From an uncultured Dialister sp. (lineage in GTDB: Bacteria; Bacillota; Negativicutes; Veillonellales; Dialisteraceae), in NCBI GenBank assembly GCA_900543455.1, contig UQRR01000008.1, positions 1 to 42,894 on the forward strand: a stretch of DNA of 42,894 bases. Direction: 5' to 3'. Positions within the stretch are counted from its first letter, which is position 1. The number at the start of each line of letters is the position of its first letter. The position numbers were made by a program, and so were the translations under genes. Below the pieces are notes generated by a model, which saw nothing but the letters and a program-made list of their open reading frames with translations, did not search any database and was not told the DNA's origin. Shown here piece after piece: positions 23,265 through 30,944 of this stretch.

Positions 23265-24559
23265 TCGATCTCACGAAATCCAAAGCTGCGTTTGAAGAAG
23301 CGCGGAAATTCATGCCCGGCGGGGTCAATAGTCCTGTCCGTTCCTACCCGCATATGGGCTGCCCGCCGCCCTTCATTGCTTCGGCGAAAGGCTCTCACAT
23401 CACAGATATCGATGGAAATACCTATATCGACTACGTCGGATCCTGGGGACCGATGGTCCTTGGACACGCACATCCAGCTGTTATTTCTGCCATTCAGAAA
23501 GCGGCAGAGCGGAGTACCTCTTACGGTGCGCCGACACCGATGGAGACAGAAATCGCTGAGCTGATTCACGAAGTCTATCCTTCCATCGAAAAGCTCCGCA
23601 TGGTGAACTCCGGCACCGAAGCGACGATGAGTGCGCTTCGTGCAGCAAGAGGCTACACCGGTCGTGACAAGATCCTGAAATTCGAAGGCTGCTACCATGG
23701 ACACGGCGACAGCCTCCTCGTCAAGGCGGGCTCGGGCGCAGCGACCTTTGGCAGTCCGGACAGTGCGGGTGTCACGAAAGGCACCGCAAAGGATACCTTG
23801 GTTTCCCCTTATAATGACATCGATGCATTCAAAAAGCTGATGGATGAACAGGGGGATGAGATTGCAGCCGTCATCGTGGAGCCTGTCGCAGGCAATATGT
23901 GCTGCGTGCCTCCTGTCGATGGTTTCCTTGAAACGCTCCGCGCAGAAACGGAAAAGCATGGCATCGTCCTCATTTTTGATGAAGTCATGTGCGGCTTCCG
24001 CACCTCTTTCCACGGGGCGCAGGCGCGCTACCATATCCGTCCGGATATGACTTGCCTTGGTAAGATCATCGGCGGCGGCCTTCCGGCAGCGGCTTACGGC
24101 GGAAAGAGAGAAATCATGAACTGCATCGCTCCGGATGGTTCTGTCTATCAGGCAGGCACTCTTTCCGGAAATCCGCTCGCTGTCACAGCCGGTATCGAAA
24201 CGCTGAAGCAGATGATGGCGATCCCGCATTTTGATGAAATCCTTGAAAATAAAACCGCCTCTCTGCTTGAAGGCTGGAAAGAGGCGGCTGACAAAGCGGG
24301 TGTCCCGCTCATCTGCCATCAGTCCGGCTCCATGTTTGGCATTTTCTTCTCTGAAAAAGAAGTGCTGAACTACCCGGATGCCTGTGAGGCGAATGCGGCC
24401 CAGTTCAAAGCATGGTTCCTCTCCATGCTCGATCAGCATATCTATTTGGCACCTTCTCCTTTCGAAACGCTTTTCATGTCCTATGCCCATAGCGACGAAG
24501 ATATTGAAAAGACTATCGAGGCTGCTAAAGAAGCTATGGAAGCAGCCGCTAAAGCGTAA
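23261..24559 (+). CDS. hemL: Glutamate-1-semialdehyde 2,1-aminomutase
   Basis: 432 residues from ATG 23261, overlapping the hemB TGA in an ATGA arrangement with GGAGGAAGCAGGGAA before it. It moves the amino group of glutamate semialdehyde to give 5-aminolevulinate using PLP. Motifs: PGGVNSPVRSY, VNSGTEATMSALRAARG, the aspartate in LIFDEVMCGFR, and the PLP lysine (about K268) in CLGKIIGGGLPAAAYGG. It ends the operon, which therefore covers every step from glutamyl-tRNA to sirohydrochlorin. Late haem genes are absent. A MITE-like element sits between the stop and the terminator. Confidence 0.97.
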   Translation: MIDLTKSKAAFEEARKFMPGGVNSPVRSYPHMGCPPPFIASAKGSHITDIDGNTYIDYVGSWGPMVLGHAHPAVISAIQKAAERSTSYGAPTPMETEIAELIHEVYPSIEKLRMVNSGTEATMSALRAARGYTGRDKILKFEGCYHGHGDSLLVKAGSGAATFGSPDSAGVTKGTAKDTLVSPYNDIDAFKKLMDEQGDEIAAVIVEPVAGNMCCVPPVDGFLETLRAETEKHGIVLIFDEVMCGFRTSFHGAQARYHIRPDMTCLGKIIGGGLPAAAYGGKREIMNCIAPDGSVYQAGTLSGNPLAVTAGIETLKQMMAIPHFDEILENKTASLLEGWKEAADKAGVPLICHQSGSMFGIFFSEKEVLNYPDACEANAAQFKAWFLSMLDQHIYLAPSPFETLFMSYAHSDEDIEKTIEAAKEAMEAAAKA

Positions 24560-24562
24560 GTC

Positions 24563-24626
24563 TTAAGGAAACGCTGATTCAATCGCAGAGCCAAGTCAGA
24601 CAACGATTTAATCAGTGTTTCCTTAA
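24563..24626. mobile_element. MITE-like element, 64-base copy
   Basis: Inverted termini TTAAGGAAACGCTGATTCAA and (reversed) TTAAGGAAACACTGATTAAA, joined by CGCAGAGCCAAGTCAGACAACG. It begins four bases after the hemL stop codon and lies before that operon's terminator, so it is transcribed in the 3' UTR. Confidence 0.75.
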
Positions 24627-24636
24627 AAATACTACA

Positions 24637-24673
24637 ACCGTCTTGCCGATTCTTTGGGCAGGACGGTTTTTTT
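24637..24673 (+). terminator. Rho-independent terminator of the tetrapyrrole operon
   Basis: ACCGTCTTGCC / GGCAGGACGGT (one G-T pair) followed by seven T. Confidence 0.88.
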
Positions 24674-24684
24674 ATATACCGATT

Positions 24685-24732
24685 GAGGGAAACACTGATG
24701 AAATCGAATACAGATGGAATCAGTATTCCCTC
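24685..24732. repeat. Diverged MITE-like palindrome
   Basis: GAGGGAAACACTGAT and ATCAGTATTCCCTC form inverted ends of a 48-base palindrome resembling the TTAAGGAAAC family, with the outer bases changed to GAGGG/CCCTC. Confidence 0.55.
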
Positions 24733-24767
24733 TGTCAGGCGCGAGGAGTGCTCGAAAGGGTGCCTGT

Positions 24768-24797
24768 TTGAAGACTCATGCTTTTCATGCATAAAAT
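24768..24797 (+). promoter_or_regulatory. Possible promoter of the lipoprotein gene
   Basis: TTGAAG (24768-24773), 18 bases, TAAAAT (24792-24797), about 75 bases before the ATG. Confidence 0.45.
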
Positions 24798-24870
24798 CCA
24801 ATGAATCATAGGCATTTGCTACCATCGCTCACTTTTTATATACTTATGAAAAAAAGAGGAGGAATGATCT

Positions 24871-26154
24871 ATGACATACTGGAAAACCTGCCTGTGGACC
24901 GCCATCCTAGTGACGACAATGGCGGCAGCTGGCTGCGGGGGAGGCGCGGAGAAGGCAACTTCATCTGCTGCGGCTGCGCCAGTCCTTACGACGATGCAGC
25001 CGCAGGCTCTGCGCCAGATCGTGGCAGCCGATAATACGAAAGGGCGCACGATCATGTGGCAGCTAAAGACAGAGAAAGACTGCACGCTGGAGTATCGCGT
25101 GAAAGGAAGCGATGGGATCTCCTCTGAGAAAGCCACGTCGAAAGCATACAAAGGGAATAACGGCGTCTCCGACAGCTATCTCTACACGGTGCGCCTTACG
25201 AATCTGACAAAGGGGACAGACTATGAGTACCGCACGCGCACGGGGGATACGGTCGGCGAGTGGTATCCGCTGAAGACCGACGACGGCAAATCTTTCAAGG
25301 CGGTCATTGTCTCTGATTCACAGAGCTCGGACTATGCGGACTGGGAGAAGTTATTCAAAGGCGCGATGGCACGGAACAAGGACGCGGATTTCTTCGTCGA
25401 CCTTGGGGATATTGTCGACAATGGTGAGGATGAGTACCAGTGGCAGACCTGGCTGAAATCGGTTGAGCCGACCATTTCGGATATTCCTCTCGCGCCGGCG
25501 CTAGGAAATCACGAGGCGTACACGCTCGACTGGAAGATGATGCTCCCGGAGCGCTATACATCGCATTTCAACGTGCCCGAGAATGGAGACAGATCGCTTT
25601 CGAATCACTACTACTCTTTCGACTGGGGGGATGTCCACTTCACCGTACTCGATACGTCACTCTATGAAGAAAAAGAATGGATACCGGATCTCTACGAAAA
25701 AGAAAAGGTCTGGGCGAAAAAGGATATCCTGCAATCTAAAAAGAAATGGAAAGTGGTCCTGATGCACAAGGATCCTTTCCAGTACGGCTTCGTCGATCCT
25801 TCGCGGCCGGTGCGTCAGGAGGGCTTCTCCGAAGAAGGGGAGACCTTCATGCCGATCTTCGATGAGACAGGCGTAGATCTGGTACTTTCCGCCCATCTTC
25901 ATACCTATCGTGATCGCGGTCATGTATATGATTTTAAGAGAAATCCAAAGGGGCCGGTGTATGTGATCCTTGGACTTTCCGGCAATGTGCGTTATCCGGG
26001 GCTTTGGAAAGAGCATTTGCTCGATGAATACACTGCGCCGCAGCCGGAAACAGACAATTATACGGTCCTTGAGGCCAGCGAAGATGCGCTCATACTGACC
26101 GGCTACCTTCCCGACGGCAGTGAGCTCCATCGGACGGAAGTCAGAAAGAAGTGA
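24871..26154 (+). CDS. Lipoprotein calcineurin-type metallophosphoesterase, purple-acid-phosphatase-like
   Basis: 427 residues from ATG 24871, eight bases after AGAGGAGG. The N-terminus is a lipoprotein signal with lipobox AAGC (cysteine about 22), so the protein is membrane-anchored outside the cytoplasm. Residues about 40-135 look like the fibronectin-type N-domain of purple acid phosphatases (TIMWQLKTEKD, LTNLTKGTDYEYR). The metallophosphatase domain follows: VSDSQS (in place of the common GDxH), FFVDLGDIVDNGEDEYQW, ALGNHEAYT, VLMHKDPFQ and LSAHLHTYRD. It probably releases phosphate from an external phosphoester; the substrate is unknown. It is a single-gene unit between a promoter and a terminator. 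Confidence 0.85.
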   Translation: MTYWKTCLWTAILVTTMAAAGCGGGAEKATSSAAAAPVLTTMQPQALRQIVAADNTKGRTIMWQLKTEKDCTLEYRVKGSDGISSEKATSKAYKGNNGVSDSYLYTVRLTNLTKGTDYEYRTRTGDTVGEWYPLKTDDGKSFKAVIVSDSQSSDYADWEKLFKGAMARNKDADFFVDLGDIVDNGEDEYQWQTWLKSVEPTISDIPLAPALGNHEAYTLDWKMMLPERYTSHFNVPENGDRSLSNHYYSFDWGDVHFTVLDTSLYEEKEWIPDLYEKEKVWAKKDILQSKKKWKVVLMHKDPFQYGFVDPSRPVRQEGFSEEGETFMPIFDETGVDLVLSAHLHTYRDRGHVYDFKRNPKGPVYVILGLSGNVRYPGLWKEHLLDEYTAPQPETDNYTVLEASEDALILTGYLPDGSELHRTEVRKK

Positions 26155-26164
26155 ATCGGGAAAT

Positions 26165-26202
26165 GCGGATGACATCCGGAAAACGATGTCATCCGCGTTT
26201 TT
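26165..26202 (+). terminator. Rho-independent terminator of the phosphatase gene
   Basis: Perfect 12-bp stem (26165-26176 with 26185-26196), then GTTTTT. Confidence 0.87.
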
Positions 26203-26230
26203 GGATTGCGGGGCAAAGATGAAATCTCGC

Positions 26231-26259
26231 TTGTCAGTCCACCGCTCCCCCTATATGTT
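26231..26259 (+). promoter_or_regulatory. Possible promoter of the helicase gene
   Basis: TTGTCA (26231-26236), 17 bases, TATGTT (26254-26259); TACAAT overlaps just downstream (26259-26264) but at a poor distance. Confidence 0.4.
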
Positions 26260-26296
26260 ACAATAGAGGAAATCATTCGCAGGGAGGAAAAGAACG

Positions 26297-28456
26297 ATGC
26301 AGGATGTACTGGCAGGGCTCAATGACAGGCAGAAAGAAGCTGTGACGACGACAGAGGGTGTGGTGCGCGTGATCGCAGGTGCAGGGAGCGGAAAGACGCG
26401 CGCCTTGACGCATCGCTTCGCGTACCTTGTGAATGAGCTCGGCATCCTTCCCGGGCATATTCTCTGCGCGACATTTACGAATAAAGCCGCGCGGGAAATG
26501 GCGATGCGTATCCATCAACTGACAGGAGATGAAGATACGGGCTATATTTCCACCTTCCACTCCTTCTGCGTATCAGTCCTGCAGGAAGACAGCTATGCTG
26601 TCTCGTACCCGAAAAGCTTCATGGTGATCGACAATGCGGACATCGATGATATGCTTTCGATGGTGTATGAGGAAATGGAGCTGACACTGCGGGATATGCC
26701 ATTCTCAAAAGCGCGTGACATGATCGAGATGAAAAAGTGCGTCTTTGAGCCGGAGTACTATCGGGATATGATCGCGATGCCGATTTCCACACTCTACGAA
26801 AAATACCACAAGGCGACCAATGTGGAAGACATCATTTTCTACGGATACCTTTATCAGGAGAAAAAATGCTTCGCCCTCGACTACAATGACCTCATCAAGT
26901 TCACGCTCTATATTTTTGAAGAGCACGAAGACATATGCCGGAAGTGGCAGTCACGTCTCGAGTACATCATGGTGGATGAGTTTCAGGATATCGACCCGCT
27001 CCAGTATGAGCTGATGCGTGTGCTGGCTGGCTATCACAAGAATCTTTTCGTCGTAGGTGATCCGGACCAGACGATTTATACCTGGCGCGGGGCGAATATC
27101 CGCTTTCTCCTGGACTTTGACAAGCATTTCCCCGACGTGAAGACGATCGTGATGAATGACAACTACCGATCGACGCCGGAAATCCTTGCAGCGGCCAATT
27201 CGCTGATTTCCAAGAATCAGAATCGCATGAGGAAGGATCTCATCGCTCATCAACCGAGTGGGCAGAAGGTGACCTGTTTCCATTTGAAAACAGCAGAGGA
27301 TGAAGCCCGAAGGATCTGCGAAGAAATACATATGCTTCATGACCATCACATTCTCTACAAGGATATGACGCTTCTTTATCGGGCTCACTACGTGACAAGG
27401 AATCTTGAGGAAGCACTTCTCCAAGAAAAGATCCCCTATACCATGTACAGTGGGACGCAGTTTTTCTCGCGGATGGAGATCAAGGATGCCCTCTGCTACC
27501 TGCGTATGCTTGCATACAAGGATGATATGGCATTCCGGCGCATCGTGAATGTTCCGAAACGAAACATGGGTCCTAAGCGCATGCAGTTTTTGGAAACGAT
27601 TGCCCGGGAGCAGGGGATCACTCTCTATGAAGCACTCACATCGCACATGGACGATCCGATCTTCAAAGGGACAAGGGCTTCTGATTTCGTGGAACTCATC
27701 GAAACCTTTTCCAAAGACAGGGAAGGGCGGCCTGTTTCAGAAATTCTTTCTGCCATACTGGATGAGAGCGGTTATGAGGAAATGATGCGTACCGTGGGGA
27801 GCCAGGAGCGTCTGGACAATCTCGCGGAACTCAAGCAGTCCGTCTTCGAGTATGAAATGACCGCCGGCGAAGAGACGGGCATCGCTGACTATCTCGCACA
27901 TGCAGCCCTTTTCTCCAATCTGGACACATCGCCTTCGGAGGACAAGGTGAAGCTCATGACCATTCATACGGCGAAAGGGCTGGAATTTCCCTACGTCTTT
28001 CTTTGTGGTATGAATGAAGGCATTTTTCCATCAAGGAAGACGCGCACCCGTCAGGCGATGGAAGAAGAGCGCCGCCTCGCTTTTGTTGCCCTGACTCGCG
28101 CCGAGAAAGGGCTCTATCTCTCAGAAGCGGGCGGCTGGGGGATCGATGGCGCGCCCCGCTATCCGTCCCGATTCGTTTTCGATATCGATCCGGACACTCT
28201 TTTTTATGATCCGCCGCTGACCGACGAATACAAAGCAGAAAGTCTCTCCTATATCGAGCGCATGGAAGAAGGCCTGCGGGAGGATGCGTCTTCTGGGATT
28301 CGATTCAAGGCAGGCGATCGTATCCGCCATCGCGTCTTTGGCGAAGGCACTGTGGAAGAGGTGGAGGAAGCCGAGCAGTCCTATACCATTCACTTTGATG
28401 GCATGATGACCGCAAGAAAGATCGCCTTCCGCGTGAAGATGGAAAAGGTCGATTAA
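26297..28456 (+). CDS. pcrA: UvrD/PcrA-type superfamily 1 DNA helicase
   Basis: 719 residues from ATG 26297 with AGGGAGGAAAAGAACG before it. It unwinds DNA 3' to 5' in repair and clears recombination filaments. Motifs in order: Q-motif LNDRQKEAV, Walker A GAGSGKTRALTHR (about 28-40), TFTNKAAREM, FHSFC, Walker B VDEFQDIDPLQ (about 225), VGDPDQTIYTWRGA, NYRSTPEIL, LLYRAHYVTRNLE, LMTIHTAKGLEFPYVF and FVALTRAEKGLYLS. The C-terminal 60 residues (GDRIRHRVFGEGTVEEVE) form the tudor-like domain that PcrA uses to bind RNA polymerase. ligA, the usual partner, is not next to it. It could equally be labelled uvrD. Confidence 0.92.
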   Translation: MQDVLAGLNDRQKEAVTTTEGVVRVIAGAGSGKTRALTHRFAYLVNELGILPGHILCATFTNKAAREMAMRIHQLTGDEDTGYISTFHSFCVSVLQEDSYAVSYPKSFMVIDNADIDDMLSMVYEEMELTLRDMPFSKARDMIEMKKCVFEPEYYRDMIAMPISTLYEKYHKATNVEDIIFYGYLYQEKKCFALDYNDLIKFTLYIFEEHEDICRKWQSRLEYIMVDEFQDIDPLQYELMRVLAGYHKNLFVVGDPDQTIYTWRGANIRFLLDFDKHFPDVKTIVMNDNYRSTPEILAAANSLISKNQNRMRKDLIAHQPSGQKVTCFHLKTAEDEARRICEEIHMLHDHHILYKDMTLLYRAHYVTRNLEEALLQEKIPYTMYSGTQFFSRMEIKDALCYLRMLAYKDDMAFRRIVNVPKRNMGPKRMQFLETIAREQGITLYEALTSHMDDPIFKGTRASDFVELIETFSKDREGRPVSEILSAILDESGYEEMMRTVGSQERLDNLAELKQSVFEYEMTAGEETGIADYLAHAALFSNLDTSPSEDKVKLMTIHTAKGLEFPYVFLCGMNEGIFPSRKTRTRQAMEEERRLAFVALTRAEKGLYLSEAGGWGIDGAPRYPSRFVFDIDPDTLFYDPPLTDEYKAESLSYIERMEEGLREDASSGIRFKAGDRIRHRVFGEGTVEEVEEAEQSYTIHFDGMMTARKIAFRVKMEKVD

Positions 28457-28697
28457 GGTTCGTTCATTCTCCTTCCGCAGAGGAAGTGATATGCTGAGAA
28501 GGCTTTTAAAGAAACGTCAATGCAGATGCAGAGACAGATTTCACAAGAGTGTCTACCCATGACTTCGCCATCACCTTCATCTTCTTGAAATCGCTCGCTG
28601 CTTGCAGTAGATAATTCCTTATCATGTATAAAAATGTAAGAGTAACATCTGATAATAATCGAATCCGTCTTTTCCTGAATGGAAAAAGATTTGAATC
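28457..28697. other. Gap with no recognisable gene
   Basis: An open frame on the minus strand (28453-28716) has no ribosome binding site or family features. The stretch around 28507-28545 (AAGAAACGTCAATGCAGA, GCAGAGACAGATTTC) weakly resembles a decayed MITE-like copy. No terminator hairpin with a U-run was found after the helicase gene. Confidence 0.35.
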
Positions 28698-28728
28698 TTG
28701 AAAAATGAGAAGACAATCGTGGTATAAT
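28698..28728 (+). promoter_or_regulatory. Promoter of the FecCD/FecE-type transporter
   Basis: TATAAT (28723-28728) preceded by TGG, an extended -10 element; TTGAAA (28698-28703) is 19 bases upstream and may serve as a weak -35. No clear Fur box was seen. Confidence 0.55.
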
Positions 28729-28771
28729 AAAGCACAGTGAGTTTTACCATATAATTCTATGAGGAGGAACG

Positions 28772-29779
28772 ATGAGTAAAAAAGGCGAATATGAGACAGG
28801 GAAGAGCAAGGCGCTGCGCGTAGCGATCATTGGCTGCTTTGCCGCATTCACTGTCTTTGCCATGATTGCAAGCCTTCTTTTCGGATCGGCAGATATTTCT
28901 TTCGGTGTGATTCTTCATACGCTCATGGGAAATGTCCAGACGACCGATGAGATGGTCATCTGGAATATCCGTTTCCCGCGAAATATCGTAGGGGCACTGG
29001 TCGGGGCGAATCTCGCTGTATCGGGCGCGATCCTGCAGGCGGTGATGAAGAATCCGTTGGCGGATCCGGGCATCGTGGGTGTTTCTTCCGGTGCAGGCCT
29101 TGCCGGGGTCATTATGCTGATTTTCATGCCGGAGGCATCTCTTCTGCTGACGCCTGTGGCTTTCATCGGTGCGATGCTTTCTGCGGCGGCGGTGTATGCC
29201 CTTGCGTGGAAGAATGGTATCCGGCCAAGCCGTATCATTCTGGCAGGCGTTGCCGTCAGTGCATTTCTCGGGAGCGGGATCTCGGCATTGCTCGTCTTCT
29301 ACTCGGATAAAGTACAGGGCGCGCTTCTCTGGATGGTTGGCGGCCTTTCCGCACGCAGCTGGCCGCAGGTAGAGTCGCTTTTCCCATACACCATTTTGGG
29401 ACTTGTCTTTGCCATCTGCGGATGCAAGGCGCTGACCATTCTCTCTCTTGGCGATGAGACGGCACGCGGGCTCGGCCTTCCGGTCGAGAAAGTCCGCTTC
29501 ACAATGACAGCCGTCGCAGCGCTTCTTGCCGCAGGTGCGGTCAGCATCGCGGGGCTCATCGGCTTTGTCGGCCTCGTTGTGCCGCATATTGTCCGTCTGA
29601 TTGTCGGGACCGACTATAAGTACGTCGTACCCGGCTCCGCCATTCTGGGGGCGGGGGTGCTCGTCTTCTGCGATACGCTCGGACGTGTCCTCTTCTCGCC
29701 GATAGAAATCCCTGCGGGCATCATCATGGCCTTCCTTGGTGCTCCATTTTTCCTGTATCTGTTAAGGAGGAGCGCATGA
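28772..29779 (+). CDS. FecCD/BtuC-family ABC transporter permease
   Basis: 335 residues from ATG 28772 after GAGGAGGAACG. The family imports iron-siderophores, haem or cobalamin across the cytoplasmic membrane. About nine to ten hydrophobic segments are visible, starting at about residue 18. Family motifs: IRFPRNIVGALVGANLAVSG, NPLADPGIVGVSSGAGL, GGLSARSW, LGDETARGLGLPVEKVR (coupling to the ATPase), and GLIGFVGLVVPHIVRL. The ATPase gene overlaps its stop by four bases. No substrate-binding protein gene lies next to it, so the ligand is unknown; cobalamin or haem would fit the tetrapyrrole and adenosyltransferase genes nearby, but iron-siderophore uptake is equally possible. Confidence 0.9.
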   Translation: MSKKGEYETGKSKALRVAIIGCFAAFTVFAMIASLLFGSADISFGVILHTLMGNVQTTDEMVIWNIRFPRNIVGALVGANLAVSGAILQAVMKNPLADPGIVGVSSGAGLAGVIMLIFMPEASLLLTPVAFIGAMLSAAAVYALAWKNGIRPSRIILAGVAVSAFLGSGISALLVFYSDKVQGALLWMVGGLSARSWPQVESLFPYTILGLVFAICGCKALTILSLGDETARGLGLPVEKVRFTMTAVAALLAAGAVSIAGLIGFVGLVVPHIVRLIVGTDYKYVVPGSAILGAGVLVFCDTLGRVLFSPIEIPAGIIMAFLGAPFFLYLLRRSA

Positions 29780-30567
29780 TGGGCGATATTGCAATCCAAA
29801 TTTCTGACATCCATGTGACCTTCGGCGATCATAAGGTACTGAAGGGGGCCAGCGGCCTCATCAGAAAGGGCAGCATCGTCACCTTCCTTGGACGGAATGG
29901 CTGCGGGAAATCAACGCTCTTGAAGGCAGTGACAGGGAATCTCAAGCCAGACAAAGGAAGCGTGGAAATCGCGGGGAAACCCCTTGGTGCCTACAAAGCG
30001 GATGAACTCTCGCGCGTCGTTGCCTTCCTGCCGCAGTTTCATGAGATCCCGAAGGATATGACTGCGGAGGAGCTCGTCTCCTGCGGACGATATCCGTACC
30101 AGCACTGGTGGTCGGGCGTTTCCACCCATGACAGAGAAGTCGTGGAAGAGGTCATGAGGAAGACGAATACGCTTCATCTGAAAGATCGCCTGGCAGCGAG
30201 CCTTTCCGGCGGCGAACGACAGCGCGTGTGGATCGCGATGGCACTCGCGCAGGAGCCGAAGATCCTGATCCTGGATGAACCGACTACATACCTTGATATC
30301 TGTCACCAGCTCGAGGTTATGGAGCTTGTCTCGAAACTGAATCGTGAAGAAAATCTGACCGTTGTGATGGTTCTGCATGAAATCAATCAGGCCATCCGCT
30401 ATTCGACAGACCTTCTCGTCCTTGAAAATGGCGTCATCGAACGCTCGGGACCACCGATGGAAGTCATGACGCATGAAGCCATTGCGGAAGTCTTCGATGT
30501 CGATGCGGACATAGAGATGAGAAATGGTCGTCCGAGTATCGCCATCAACGGACTGCTTCAGAAATAA
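29776..30567 (+). CDS. FecE/FhuC-type ABC transporter ATP-binding protein
   Basis: 263 residues from ATG 29776 (a second ATG at 29779), after AAGGAGGAGCGC. It powers the permease encoded just upstream. Nucleotide-binding motifs: Walker A GRNGCGKSTLLK (about 39-50), Q-loop FLPQFHEIP, signature SLSGGERQRVWIA, Walker B ILILDEPTTYLDI, and the switch histidine in VVMVLHEINQAI. SCGRYPYQHWW is typical of FecE/FhuC/BtuD-like subunits. A terminator follows 13 bases after the stop, so this is a two-gene operon. Confidence 0.93.
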   Translation: MMGDIAIQISDIHVTFGDHKVLKGASGLIRKGSIVTFLGRNGCGKSTLLKAVTGNLKPDKGSVEIAGKPLGAYKADELSRVVAFLPQFHEIPKDMTAEELVSCGRYPYQHWWSGVSTHDREVVEEVMRKTNTLHLKDRLAASLSGGERQRVWIAMALAQEPKILILDEPTTYLDICHQLEVMELVSKLNREENLTVVMVLHEINQAIRYSTDLLVLENGVIERSGPPMEVMTHEAIAEVFDVDADIEMRNGRPSIAINGLLQK

Positions 30568-30579
30568 GGAATACGAAAG

Positions 30580-30602
30580 CCGCAGCAGAGCTGCGGTTTT
30601 TT
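30580..30602 (+). terminator. Rho-independent terminator of the ABC transporter
   Basis: CCGCAGC / GCTGCGG, loop AGA, followed by six T. Confidence 0.87.
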
Positions 30603-30604
30603 GA

Positions 30605-30862
30605 TGGGGAAGGGGGCGGGTCGCCCTTTGATTGTGGGTGAAAGAGGTTCAGCGGGTTCTGTGGGTTCTGAGGGTTCAAAGGGGGCTGTGAGGCGCATAA
30701 AAAACAGAAGCGCCGCGGAGTATAAATAATGGCAATACTCAAAAGTGGCATAAGTCACTAGTCACTAGTCACCAGTCACTCGCGGCTCCTAATCCCTAGC
30801 CACTCATCCCTAATCCTTGCTTTCAAACGCAATCGAAGGGCAGCACGCCCCAGGGACTCATT
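30605..30862 (+). repeat. Composite intergenic repeat, copy C
   Basis: GGGCGGGTCGCCC with TTTGATT and GGGTGAAAG; AGGTTCAGC, GGGTTCTGT, GGGTTCTGA, GGGTTCAAA nonamers; a GAGGCGC...GCGCCGC hairpin (about 30690-30715) followed by GGAGTATAAATAATGGC; AGTCACN heptamers (30752-30781); TAATCCC units to about 30816; then a reversed GAAAG...GGGCGTG-type module (to 30862). No gene in 30568-30944. Confidence 0.75.
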
Positions 30863-30879
30863 CTGTTTCTTAAAAATAT

Positions 30880-30908
30880 TTGCATGCCTTGCCCAAGTCA
30901 AGTATAAT
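30880..30908 (+). promoter_or_regulatory. Promoter of alaS
   Basis: TTGCAT (30880-30885), 17 bases, TATAAT (30903-30908), about 37 bases before the ATG. The leader is too short for a T-box. Confidence 0.72.
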
Positions 30909-30944
30909 GTAGAAATACTTTAAGAATCACTAAGGGGGTTTATC

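Noticed and set aside
28453..28716. 87-codon minus-strand open frame after the helicase gene
   Set aside because: No ribosome binding site, unusual composition, no recognisable motif.
30568..30944. T-box regulatory RNA expected before alaS
   Set aside because: No AGGGTGG...ACCGCG-type sequence, and the promoter leaves only about 30 bases of leader.
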